Source: Liolophura sinensis (taxonomy: Eukaryota; Mollusca; Polyplacophora; Chitonida; Chitonidae). Taken from it: a stretch of DNA of 64,000 nt. The notes under the pieces were generated by a model. It searched no databases. It saw only the letters and a list, made by a program, of their open reading frames with translations, and was not told where the DNA came from. Numbering within the stretch: position 1 is the stretch's first letter; the number at the start of each line of letters is the position of its first letter. Made by a program: the position numbers and the translations under genes. Location of the stretch: the NCBI RefSeq assembly GCF_032854445.1, contig NC_088300.1, positions 28,379,608 through 28,443,607 on the forward strand, given 5' to 3'. This document shows positions 24,601 through 35,200 of this stretch, in pieces.

Positions 24601-27600
24601 ACTATCAAGGAAGGGTGTTCGATGCATCGCCATATTTTAAAATAAATACACAAATAAAGTGAATTCTGTGTCATATCAGAGGTTCTTTAAGTGTCCCGGT
24701 TTGATGAGTTCTACACTCAAAAAATGAATCTGTTAATTTTAACAGAACGTCTGGTGATGCTTGAATGCATTCTGTTACTATAACATAATATTCTGTCATA
24801 TTCAACATAATATCCTGTTCGTCTAATAAAATCTTCATGTAAATGTGTGGTGTATTTAACATAATGATCTACTAAAATAATAGACCTTCTGTTAAAATTA
24901 ACAGATCTTTTTGTACTAAGCAAAGCCTCACTTTCTGGCCAGGTTTTGCGTGGCTTTTGTGAATACGAGTCCTGATTCGCCAACCTCAATGGAAGCTTTC
25001 TTGGTAGAGATGAAGTTAGCGTGAAGACCGACACTAGTGCCAATCTGCTTTGTGTCCACACCTGTCAAAATGAAATGCATAAATTACATATGCTGAGCAT
25101 TAAACTGAACATAATTCTCAAAGTTTTAACAGTATATTACATTCGGTCAAAACTTCAAACAAATGTCACGATTGGAGCGAGCCCATTCTTGAAGATTTTA
25201 TTAACTCTAGCCCAGTTGAAAAGCGGTGCCACACGAGTTCATTGCGGTTATACCCTACAGAAAGCGTTCTTCAACCTGGAGGTATAAATGGACATTTCCA
25301 GCGATCACGTCAGATATACGATCGTGTACTTGCTTGTCGAAAGTGTTGATGTCAGACGCCGGGAGAAATTAAAACTTTCTGAACCTATCCCGGTGGGATA
25401 TCCTGCGATTTGCTGGCTGACAAAACGTGACATTCACTGATGGCCTTATTAGGAAAGATTTTCAGGCCATTTTCTGTCACGGGAGGTGCGTAAAATTATT
25501 CTTTAAGACGGATCGGAAGCTAGAAACCACGTGATCTCCTTAGTAGCAAACGGCGTGGGTGAAGAAAACGGTTCTCCCAACGTCATTGCATAGGAAAATG
25601 CCTATTTTTGAATCGTTGTCAGCGATCTTGTATCCGTTGGATTTGTGTAGTTTTCTGCTTTTCAGATAATCTGGGTATTTCTGCAGAGCGCTCGTGATGT
25701 TATTTTGTACAAGTAGGCCTTACTGGCCGCCAGCGAAGTGGCAAAATGTCCTTTTCCACAATGCTTTAACACTGGGCGGCCATTTTGTTTTAGACACGAA
25801 AGGATGGTCACGTGACCTCCAACTTCCGACCCCTCTTACAGAATGGAACGAATGTTGTATAGACAGTCAATATGCCGCTAATGTCTAACATGCATGCACT
25901 GTTACAACGCTTCAGTGTTTTCATAAACCTGTGGTAAATTCTTGTAATTACCCAGAATTTATATCCGATAGCTAGATAACATTCTAAGCATTCATTGAAG
26001 GATCAACATGCGATTAACACATACTGCGCACAAACGAAATTCTGAAAAGTACACAGATGACTCGGTTGTTGAAGAAGTATTTTAATGAAACGGTCTCTAT
26101 GCTGGTGAAACTTTTAATTGCCGTGTTCTGTTATGGTGTGCTCAAACGTAGGCCTTTATGTTCATTTCGTCTTGCTTCATGATATCGAATCGGATTAATG
26201 TATAAATGCAACATCTGAATTCAAAGAATTACACAGGCTGTGTTCATTGCTGATTTACAATGCGAGTAGTAGTAAAGTGTGTTACACTGAGAACAAATTG
26301 ACTCCTGAAGATGTTGTTTTTTCAATAATGATCGTTTTTATTATTAGTTTAATCATTTGTATTTTTTATGACAAATTTTATCTCATAATTTGCATTTGCT
26401 GGCTGACTAGTCATTAATACGGATTAATGGCGATTATGTTTACTTTAAAATGTTAGCATAAAACATGCAAGATTGTTCTAAGTCTGAAATTGTATTAACC
26501 TTTTTACCCTGATGTGTTAACCCTGTGTCTTGTTTGAGTCAAATTTTATGATGTTTGAAATGGGAACAACATAGTTTGTTTTCATATGGCTTTTTTAGGT
26601 ACCCAAAGGTGTTGAAATAAATTGATGGTTAAGGGTAACTCTGACTTGGACTGTGTTCTTTCATCATCTGGTGACAGTGTATACCCCCTTTCACCTACTG
26701 GAACAAGTTGCAAAGAACCTGGGTTACATAACATTCCTGTCTGTCATGACAATTATAGTGATTTCAAACCTCAGCAATAAAGGTAATAAGCTGTTCGGCG
26801 CTATTATAGAATACTTGCGTTCCAAAAAAAAACCACTTCGGTGCTCTTTGCTTGAAGACACTGGCTTGTATTGGATTGACTGACTGACTGATTTTTACGG
26901 ATGGAGGAACCCGGAGTGTCAGGGGTAAGCCACCAAGCTTTGCAAAATTACTTACGTGTGATACACAGACGTGCATAGGCCTACTGATGGAAGGCAAGTC
27001 AGACTGCGCCATGTACAAGACGTTATTGTCACCAAGGCTTCAGAAACAGCGAAAGCGGGGAAGTGGTCTTCAGTGAAAGTCACCCACCATTTCTCCGTGA
27101 ACACACATGATTTGCAGGATTTCATAACTGCTGTGTGTAGTGTATGTATGTTTTGGTTTTACGTCGTACTTGACAATTGTTCAGTCATATGACAAAGGTA
27201 AGTCATTTGATGTGTGTACACATACTGTGTCCTCTTGCAGCAGGTGCTGTCGCCACTGAAGTATCATGCCGAAGACACCAGACATGACACCCCCACCCAG
27301 TCACATAGTGAATCTATATGCGTCGAATTTATGTAACATTCGTATACCAGCCGTCAACCAAAAAGGACACCGGGCCTACGTTCTGTTTGCATATTCTAAC
27401 CTCTCAGGGCTGAGCACCAAGCGGGGCAGCAACAAATTTCAAACTTCTTGGTATTACCCGGCCCGAATTTGATCCCGGATTTCTCCATTTCAGGGTTCAC
27501 GCTCTAACTATGCGGTTTCAGTTCTATATAGTTCAATACCTTTGTGTACAAGTTCGATCCCTTGTGTTGCCTATACACAGGAGCAATCTTATGGCGGGCT

Positions 27601-28053
27601 CATTAGATATCTGGGTTTGATTGATTTTCCAACTTTTAAGAAAGGCTTACCTAAGTTGAAGAAGTAGCGATCTTCTTCTTGTTTGGTCGCCAGTGACTGC
27701 CAGGCGGCAGAGTCGGCTTCTCGAGCAAGGGCATCTGTGACCACATTGACTGTTCGGGGCCGAAAACCACTCTCATTACCCAACAGTATCCCCACATCAG
27801 GAGTTTGCTGGGTCGGGGACCAGCTTTGACCATGGATTGATCCCAAGGCAAGGAGTAAGCACAGTACCAATGAACATGGCACGCTGAATAGAAAAAGAAC
27901 GGAGGTGTGTGATGAAAGACAACCGATTCACTAATGAAACACGCAATGATAAAGTATCATGCGAAATGGAGAGCTGCGAATTCAAAACGGCCCAAACTTC
28001 TCATGCTGCATGTCTCACCCAAGCACCTTGCCTTTCAAATAAGCAGAATGCAT
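16363..28053 (-). CDS. Secreted animal haem peroxidase with C-terminal TSP1 module
   Basis: Thirteen exons on the minus strand: 28053-28019, 27883-27651, 25061-24932, 23878-23667, 23007-22828, 22274-22190, 21874-21768, 21057-20956, 20357-20265, 19824-19101, 18183-18014, 17527-17425, 16603-16363. All phases agree, giving 804 residues. The N-terminus is a signal peptide ([14 protein letters not shown]). The peroxidase domain spans about 135-725. It has Gln250, Asp253 and distal His254 in [11 protein letters not shown], catalytic Arg396 and haem-ester Glu399 in DRVNEQ, proximal His500 in FRFGHTLV, and Asn584 in [10 protein letters not shown]. By analogy with myeloperoxidase, Asp253 and Glu399 would bind haem covalently, while Gln400 replaces the Met of the sulfonium link. 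The expected activity is H2O2-dependent oxidation outside the cell. TSP1 lies at about 747-790. Exon 1 is the least certain. The intron after exon 4 has a GC donor. Confidence 0.85.
17806..17880 (-). mobile_element. SINE family A, tRNA-like head fragment
   Basis: On the minus strand this holds the 'gcgctagc...' to 'gacttgaactc'-type head block also seen at 31270-31370, with the remainder missing. It lies in the last part of the intron between peroxidase exons 18183-18014 and 17527-17425. It is followed by a C14-A16 homopolymer junction at about 17940-17970. Confidence 0.65.
18296..18612 (-). mobile_element. SINE family B, near full length
   Basis: The minus strand starts with a tRNA-like head ('gaccgcttcggtggtctgat' then 'ggttaga') and runs to the 3' domain 'attgttaagcacgacgttaa'. 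Related copies are at 27143-27475, 30818-31425 and 37978-38200. It lies in the intron between peroxidase exons 10 and 11. Confidence 0.75.
18646..18693. repeat. (AT)n microsatellite in a peroxidase intron
   Basis: About 24 AT units, directly beside the SINE at 18296-18612. Confidence 0.97.
19101..19824 (-). CDS. Large catalytic exon of the haem peroxidase
   Basis: This 724-bp exon carries most of the haem pocket: DRVNEQ (catalytic Arg, ester Glu), WMREHNRLA, the [19 protein letters not shown] segment, FRFGHTLV (proximal His) and [10 protein letters not shown]. It enters with 2 bases finishing a GGT codon and leaves with 2 bases completed by the first base of 18183-18014. The following residues there ([17 protein letters not shown]-like, GDRFWYE) confirm the join. 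Confidence 0.93.
20118..20226 (+). mobile_element. SINE family A, 3' fragment
   Basis: It carries 'gcggatggtcgtgggtttcc', a degraded 'ccggtttcttcccgc', 'ttgattacggcgtaaaat' and 'atcaaataaataaat'. It lies in the intron between peroxidase exons 9 and 10. Confidence 0.8.
24131..24330. other. Assembly gap (200 N)
   Basis: Exactly 200 N inside peroxidase intron 3 (23879-24931). The same 12-base string 'taactaacgatg' ends the left contig and begins the right contig. Confidence 0.99.
24714..24916. mobile_element. MITE with palindromic terminal inverted repeats
   Basis: The left end 'atctgttaattttaacaga' region and the right end 'tctgttaaaattaacagat' region are inverted copies of each other. Each terminus is itself nearly palindromic, and A-rich/T-rich edges flank them. 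A related copy is at 28190-28535. Its right end lies about 15 bp from the 5' splice donor of peroxidase exon 3 (24932). Confidence 0.7.
27143..27475 (-). mobile_element. SINE family B, diverged
   Basis: It has the 'gttttacgtcgtacttgacaa' 3' domain in reverse orientation, 'gtcatatgacaaa', 'gaagtatcatgccgaagaca', 'ctcagggctgagcaccaag' and a degraded head. It lies in peroxidase intron 2. Confidence 0.7.
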
Positions 28054-28189
28054 AAAAAATGTTTACTAGAGCAAAAACGAAATAGTTTCTAGTTAGTGGA
28101 CAACACTTAGTTCTCCCCTGAATCATCATTCTCATTGTAATTCATGCAAATGAAGCCCATAAGATTTAATGCTTTGACCTGACAACACT

Positions 28190-28535
28190 CAAAAAAAAAA
28201 TCTGTTAACGTTAACAGAAAGTCTGTTGTCTGAGTGACACTATAAAATGTATTCTGTTATTATAACACAATATTCCGTCATATTCAACATCATATCATGT
28301 TAGTCTAATAGAATTTTTGTTTTGAATTGATAGAATATGTGCCTAACATTCTGCTGCAATAGCAGAATACATTCTAGTATCTCTCAACCTCAACCGCTTC
28401 GTGTTTTTACCATGTTCTCGCTACGATATGGCTGAAATATTGCTGATGTGGCGTTAAGCCATAATCATTCATTCATTCATTCTAGTACCACTCAAACGAC
28501 AGACTTTCTGTTAAACAAATCAAACTTTTTCAAAC
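28190..28535. mobile_element. MITE copy 2 with a nested insertion
   Basis: The left end (caaaaaaaaaatctgttaac) and inner block ('attctgttattataacacaatattc') match the MITE at 24714. The right end is near 28499-28530 ('agactttctgttaaac'). Inside, at about 28384-28479, lies a short SINE-like fragment ending '(attc)n' and flanked by a 9-10 bp direct repeat 'cattctagta'. Confidence 0.6.
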
Positions 28536-29014
28536 CGTAGCTAACGATGAAGAGTAATACATACCGAAGGCCTGCCATTTTCAAGGTATACCAGAAATCC
28601 GGTGTTCTCGATATTTTCGCAAGGCGTATGGAAAGAACTGGGTATATAACGTTATCCAACTTCCTCAATACTGATACTTTGGGAGTATTTGATGTGTTGG
28701 TGTTTATTATTGGATGTAAACAGGCGTTGTGGGGAATTGTGAGCCAATCAACGTCGCCGGTGTAATTACCCAGTACTCTGACGACAATGCAAACAGGAGG
28801 AAAGTTTGCGGTGTCTGCTCAGGGTAATAGACATTTCACGAGTTACAGAGTCATTTCGCAAATCGTATTCGAGAGCAGAAACAAGTTTGTTTACACGTGC
28901 CTGTGTCGAACACCTGTAAAACACGATTTGAAAAAAAAAAATATCCACACTGACAGTGGAGTTCCAGGTGGGTGTGAGTAATACAAGATGACAGTTTCAA
29001 TTGTCGAATGACAA

Positions 29015-29125
<111 letters not shown>

Positions 29126-29199
29126 TGGAAACACTTCGGTGAACGAGTTAATGAATTTATGTAAGTGATTATATTCAACTTAACGCCATGGTCAGGTAT

Positions 29200-29385
29200 G
29201 TTTCACATATATGACAGTCACCAAGTTTATAGGTGTATGAAATTCAAAAGCCATGACTGAGGGCCACCGCTCTTCCTGACTTAAATCCACAGCTGAACTA
29301 GCGAGTACTGGTTTCGAACCTATGAACTCACTAGTGTCCCATCGTCTGCTCATAGACAAATGAGCCGCTGAAGGCCTGGCCAATC
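29200..29385 (-). mobile_element. tRNA-derived SINE (third family) with intact B box
   Basis: On the minus strand an A-box-like 'ggctcatttgtctatgagc' is followed by a perfect Pol III B box 'ggttcgaaacc'. The body has no cloverleaf with complete arms, so this is a SINE head or tRNA pseudogene rather than a tRNA gene. Confidence 0.5.
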
Positions 29386-29764
29386 AATGTAGATTATGAA
29401 CAGCTGTATGATTAAATATGAAGCAGTCATTTATACCTTTTCGCAGCTTTCTGCATGCTTCTCATTTGGCACGCAGGCTTAGCAAAGGTATAGAAAGGTA
29501 AGAATGCACTAAATTCATGTAAATATCAGAGTAACGAGCTCTAAACACTGCCCAGGAATATATTTTTACTTAATATTTTTATAACCGAGTAAAATGATTT
29601 TAAATCATTTGATTCTGTGGCGGTCTGTTGAGACCTAAAGGGTATCAATGATGTCACATCCGTATTTTTGATTGAAATAGTTTCAAGGTCAATTCAGCGA
29701 AAGTATTTACACAGCTGCATGAATGTGCCCTTTGAATGTAGAAGTCATGTAGAATGTAATGTCG

Positions 29765-30130
29765 CCTGCTTAACTATAGGCCCTGTGGGTGTAGAATGTA
29801 ACACAAGTATGAATATAATTAAATATACCATTGACGGCTGGAGTGCAATAATTTCCCCGGCTTAACTATAGGCCCTGTGGATGTAGAATGTAACACAGGT
29901 AGGGATATAATTGAATATACCACTGACGGCTGGAGTGCAATAATTTCGCCTGCTTAACTATAGGCCCTGTGGATGTAGAGTGTAACACAGGTAGGGATAT
30001 AATTGAATATACCACTGACGGCTGGAGTGCAATAATTTCGCCTGCTTAGCTATAGGCCCTGTGGATGTAGAATGTAACACAGGTAAGAATATAATTGAAT
30101 ATACCATTGATGGCTGGAGTGTAGACAATC
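29765..30130. repeat. Tandem array, 4 x 92 bp
   Basis: The block starting 'cttaactataggccctgtg' recurs at 29769, 29861, 29953 and 30045, an exact 92-bp period. Each unit contains 'gtagaatgtaacaca', 'aatataccactgacggctgg' and 'agtgcaataattt'. The middle copies are nearly identical. No coding frame runs through it. Confidence 0.95.
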
Positions 30131-30817
30131 TGTAAAAAAAATGACAAATCAGGATGGGATTTATAGTTTACGCTTTTATAGCTATAGAAAAAGGGTGTGA
30201 CCTGGGTTGAATGCTGTTAACCAACGGCTGATATTGTTTGGACCTGCATTCCAAGCTTACTTGAAAAGTACAACTTCAACAAAATGGATAATGAATAATT
30301 AAGTCGTGACAATGCCACATTGGAATCGGCGGAAGCGGAGGATAAGAATAGACCTGCATGGAGGAAGCTTATATTAAGCCGGTGTGTTCCGCTGTGCGGT
30401 GTGACACGTCTGGATTAGCTTAAAGAATTAAACGTGATGTCGCTAGGTAACAATTAATCCGCGTGAGGCTATTTTAATGTAGGCTGGCAGAGCGGAGCAG
30501 TTGTGTTGTTAATAATTTAGAACATTGTGGACATTATATGTATGTATGTATGGATTTATTAAGTATATTGCCCATGCAGTCCCTTTCTACGAAACAAGAC
30601 ATGTTGACAAAACACAGATGTATATCAACCTCTCTGTCCGAGTCCAAGTCCGAGCAATGTATACCTATCAACCGGTATAAATAAACTGCCGACTGCAAGC
30701 GTTTGTAATAAATGGTTGCTCTTCTGCTTCTAACAACACATCGTTTGAAAACAGGCCTATCCCTAAAACAGAACTAAACAAATAGTCCTTTGCACTCAAA
30801 ACTGCTGATATTTAATA

Positions 30818-31425
30818 GTATGTGTGTATGTTTGGGGTTAACGTACTTAGCAATTTTTCAGTCGTACGACGTCAAGGAGTCATTAGGTGTGTGTACATCT
30901 ATTATCTCTTCTTGTGGCAGGGCGAGTTCATGCCGCCAAAGTGCTGCCGCAACTGAAGTATTATGCCGAAGTCATCAAACATGACACCTCACCAACTTGA
31001 GTCACATAATAATAAGCCAGTCATGCATGTTTTCTTGGTTTAACATCTCAGTGCCGAGCGCCAAGCGAGAAAGCAGCAAGTACCATTTGATCCCGCGGTC
31101 TCCCGACTTGATTTATTTATTTGATTGATGTTTTACGCCGTACTCAAGAATATTTCCCTTACACGATGGCGGCCAGCATTATGGTGGGAGGACACCGGAC
31201 AGAGATAGGGAAACCGACGAACATCCGCTGGTTGCTGTCAGACCTTCCCACGTACGACCGGAGAGGAAGCCAGCATGAGCTGGACTTGAACTCACAGCGA
31301 CCGCATTGGTGAGAGGCTCCTTGGTCATTACGCTGTGCTAGCGCGCTAACCAACTAAGCCACGGAGGCCCCTCCCGACTCAAAAGGGGACGCTCTAATTA
31401 TTAGGTCACCGAAGCGGTCCAGGTG
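30818..31425 (-). mobile_element. SINE family B copy interrupted by a SINE family A insertion
   Basis: The family B sequence occupies 30818-31098 and resumes at 31372-31425 with the head 'ggtcaccgaagcggtcc' in reverse. The inserted element is flanked by the 9-bp direct repeat 'ctcccgact'. The order of insertion is therefore clear: B first, A later. Confidence 0.85.
31108..31372 (-). mobile_element. SINE family A, full length, nested
   Basis: Reading the minus strand: head 'ggcctccgtggcttagttgg' with A box, 'gagttcaagtcc' B box, 'gccagcatgagc' in reverse, 'cccaccataatgctggcc', 'gggaaatattcttgagtac' and 'ggcgtaaaacatc' with an AAATAAAT tail. This is the best complete copy in the window and the reference used for the fragments. 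Confidence 0.92.
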
Positions 31426-32270
31426 TTTAACTGCATATAATTACATTTTATGCAATGGTTCTTTCTCTGATTTTAAGTGGGCCTTTCTGGGGTGGGGTAG
31501 GCCTACATGCTATGGACTGCACTGTCTACAATAAAGATTATTTTAATAATAAAACAAGGTTTGGATTTATAAGGGAGAAGTTCTTTTGAAGCGACAGCAA
31601 TAGCCTCAAAGAAAAACAGAAGAATGTCTGGAAGCATCTGGATCGTTCGCTAAAGCCAGGCTGCGATTACCAGTCGTTCCATGCATTACCGATCAGGATG
31701 GACGAGGCCTACACACTATTCCTGCAGCGCACGCCTGCTAACTATATCCCACTACTTTGCATTTCGCGCCATATGTGTGGTCATGCGCACTACGCCGTCC
31801 TCCTGATGGATGTCCGTTCTCCTGGTGGATGTACTTCCGTTCCCCTCGTGGATGTAGGCTGACGAAAACTGTTGAAGCCTACGGCATGCTGATGGAGTTG
31901 CCCGCGGAGGGTTTGCATATGTTCGTGATTCTCCGTATTCTCGTAACTAAGCGCCCAAAGTTGAAATGAGCCACCGTTTTTATGAAAGAATACACTGGTA
32001 AAAATCGATATGTCACAATACAGTTTTCCTCAGTGCTAACCCGTGGGGGGAGGTGGGAGGAGACATGAGGTCAATATCCTGTGACAAAAACATTTCCAGA
32101 ATTTGAACAAGGTACGAGTTGTTTATCGGAGAAAACTCTGGAACCTGTCGTTAGTTTCGTATTTTGCAGACGAATCTATGGACGGCGAATGAAGATGTGC
32201 CAGTTTGCGCCTATTTCCACGAATAATTTGTGATTTCGCCGACTTGTATAATGCTCTAAAAGTGCACAAG

Positions 32271-35200
32271 ATGACAGAGCGAGAAGAAAAAGCGTCAGCA
32301 CTTGGCTCTGTAAGTAGTCTCAACCAGTTTAAAGTGACACTTGAACAACAACATTATAATTTTCTTCACGCTGACAGTCTGTGTCACTATAAGCGTGTGC
32401 ATAGGAAAACATTTTAAATCCACAGTTAAAACTGAAAGAAGCGAATGGAAAAGTCGTTAAGCTGTATTTCATTTCCTAACTCATATGCAAATATTTTTCC
32501 CATAGAAAAGCTGATGGCGTTAGTAAAACCCTTCATTCACTTCTTAAAAAAATTGAATGATATTTATAGCATGTAGGTCTAAGTCTTTATCAGCTGATCA
32601 TTGTTATTATTTGACTCAGGAGCCACAGGGACAGGTGATGGAATGGAGACCTCGCTGCGATGTCCAATCAGTGGATGACAAAAAGAATGCCACGGTGGAG
32701 GCGAATTTTCTCAGCCCTAACACCGATCTCAACCTTCCTCCTTCCAACTGGTTACGGAGCTCATCACAAGTGGAGCGTAACCTCAGAGACAGTTGGCTGG
32801 GATGGAAACAGACACAACGAGAATTTTCCAGGTCAGCATATTAGCTGATTGTATTATATGAATGCCATGATAAGTGATAAAACATTTACTTGTAGAAATT
32901 TACCTTAGGATAATTAATGATGAGGCCAAAAGAAGATTCCATTGGTCCGACTTCATTGGTGTCACAAACGGAGAAATTGAGATTGTACACTTTGACTATT
33001 ACAAGTCTACGAGACACCTTATTAAATGGTGCAACAGTTAGATTAGTATTCTTTCTTGTTGTTTTTCAGATTGTCTTACAATCAGAATGTTGTGCATTTT
33101 CGCCATGTTCTGAAGAGAACAAAAAAGAACACTGTGTTACTTTTGATGAAGGCCACTTGCTTTCCACTGATATGGCATCCATAACATGCGAAAGGGACTT
33201 CAATTTTCACTCAGGCCAAAATTAAAATATTATATGTTTGATGTTATGCGACTGACCCTTCAAAAAGGCCCCAAGCGAAATTCTTTTTTTTTTTTTTGTA
33301 GATGCCAAATTTTTTTATTTTATTTCATTTAATTACTTGTTTGTTTTTTTGTCGATCATTTGAAGTGTCACTCAGTTTACAGGTGACAGGCCCTCTTTTG
33401 CAATGTAAAATTTCCTCTTACACTGTTGAGCAAAGCCGGCCTTGTAGCGTTTCAACTGGTATACTGTATCCGATACCTGTAGACCGAGATACCTGTGAAG
33501 TGTTTTCACCTGTATCCATCTGGATAACAGTAATATAGTGTTGCCATATTTTTTTTGGGGGGGGGGGGGGGAGTAGGTCTATACTTTACTTAACTGATGA
33601 CCAGTCTCCTTGTGTTTCTATAGAGAGACGAGCTATCAAATTAATTACTCATTTAGCGAGATAATCACTGTAAAATGTTCAAGGACATGTTATACACATT
33701 GCAGCTGTCAGGGCCTAACGACAGCAAAATTGTGACTTCTTTGTGATCCAATTCTTTTCGCCACACTATACTTTAAAAACACACCTGATCTGGCGAAATA
33801 TAATTGCTGAGAATTGTATGGTTCTGATGGCACTGGTTTGAAATGTTTACAGACACCGCCGAAACGTGGGCACAGGCCTATATACCTCCATGGACAAGTC
33901 GCTCCAGCTATAGCTGAGGTTCTACATGTAGCCCATTTACATAGATCCCATAGTTTACTTACTTTTTTTGGTACAAAAGGGAAGATTTTCTTTTTAAACC
34001 TATGTTATCAAAGAATTCTCAACAGAGCCCCTGATATTTTGGCATGGACCATTGTGTTTTCTTTCATTTTACGTGTATCAGAGGCCTCCGAATGAGCCCA
34101 TTTTATTGGCATGGAAAAGTACATTCAAGAAATCCCAAAATTTACAAAAAAGTTTAGTCAGCTGTGTGGATACCTTTACTCTTGGTTAAAACTCTGTTCT
34201 AAGGAGCACGTTGCCAGGAATACATGGGTAGAATTTCCTGAACTGTCACCACCTTCTTCCTCATGTATAAATATTTTGTGTGACTGAGGTCAAAGCTGGT
34301 GATCTGAGCTGAGGCTCACTTGGGTGCTTACACTCTTCATACTTTTTGACAATCATGTACATTGAATGATGTATTGAGGACAGAATGAATGTTTGATCCT
34401 TGATATGAAGGAAGAATCCCTTAAATGTCACAAAATTTAATTAAAATTAGGAAATTTAGGAAAATGGAAACAGATTTTCCATTTTATTAAACTACATCAT
34501 GATGTTCTGCTTCACTTGGTCATGCATGTATGTATCAGCTGGACAGGTTTTTCACATGCTCATCCCTGGGTACAGCCCCTGAAAATGCTAGCACAAACTG
34601 TTGACTTAAATTGTGCCGTAGTGCTCATAAAAATGTTTCATAAATGTTTACTTGTTAGTTTTATTGTAAAGATTTAGGAGTATTTGTTTTGAGAATTGCC
34701 AGATATTGGGTGACATAATTTAGTACTGCGTTCTAATAAATGTTGAGAAAGTTTAATCGTGATCAACCATTTGAACAGGATTCTGTGATTGTTCTTCCCT
34801 TCTGCAAACCTACCTACCCTCTTTTATTATAAAGGGCTTGTAACATCAAACAGCATTTTAATTTTGGCCTTTATAAAAATGGTTGCTATTGTATAAGTGA
34901 AAAATCTTCAGTATGGAGTTATACAACAACCAAGTAAATGAATGAATAAAAATGTAGTGAAAATGAAGTTTGTGATAATTATTTAAGACGCAAATAGAGT
35001 ATGTGGAAGTAAGAAATTGATTGTTCTTTTTCACATTTACAGCTTCAACATGGGTAATGAGTTTCCTGAATTTATTGGAGAGGTGGATGTTATTTCTGAT
35101 GCAGAGGTATGTATGTATCTTCTATCTATTTGAAATTACATGTATGTACTGAAATTAACAGTGATGCACATTTTGCCAACTACATGGGACATGGCATAAT

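Noticed and set aside
27797-27985. ATG at 27877 as the start of the peroxidase
   Set aside because: It is out of frame with the hydrophobic leader and the downstream exons; the acceptor at 27884-27885 shows an upstream coding exon is needed.
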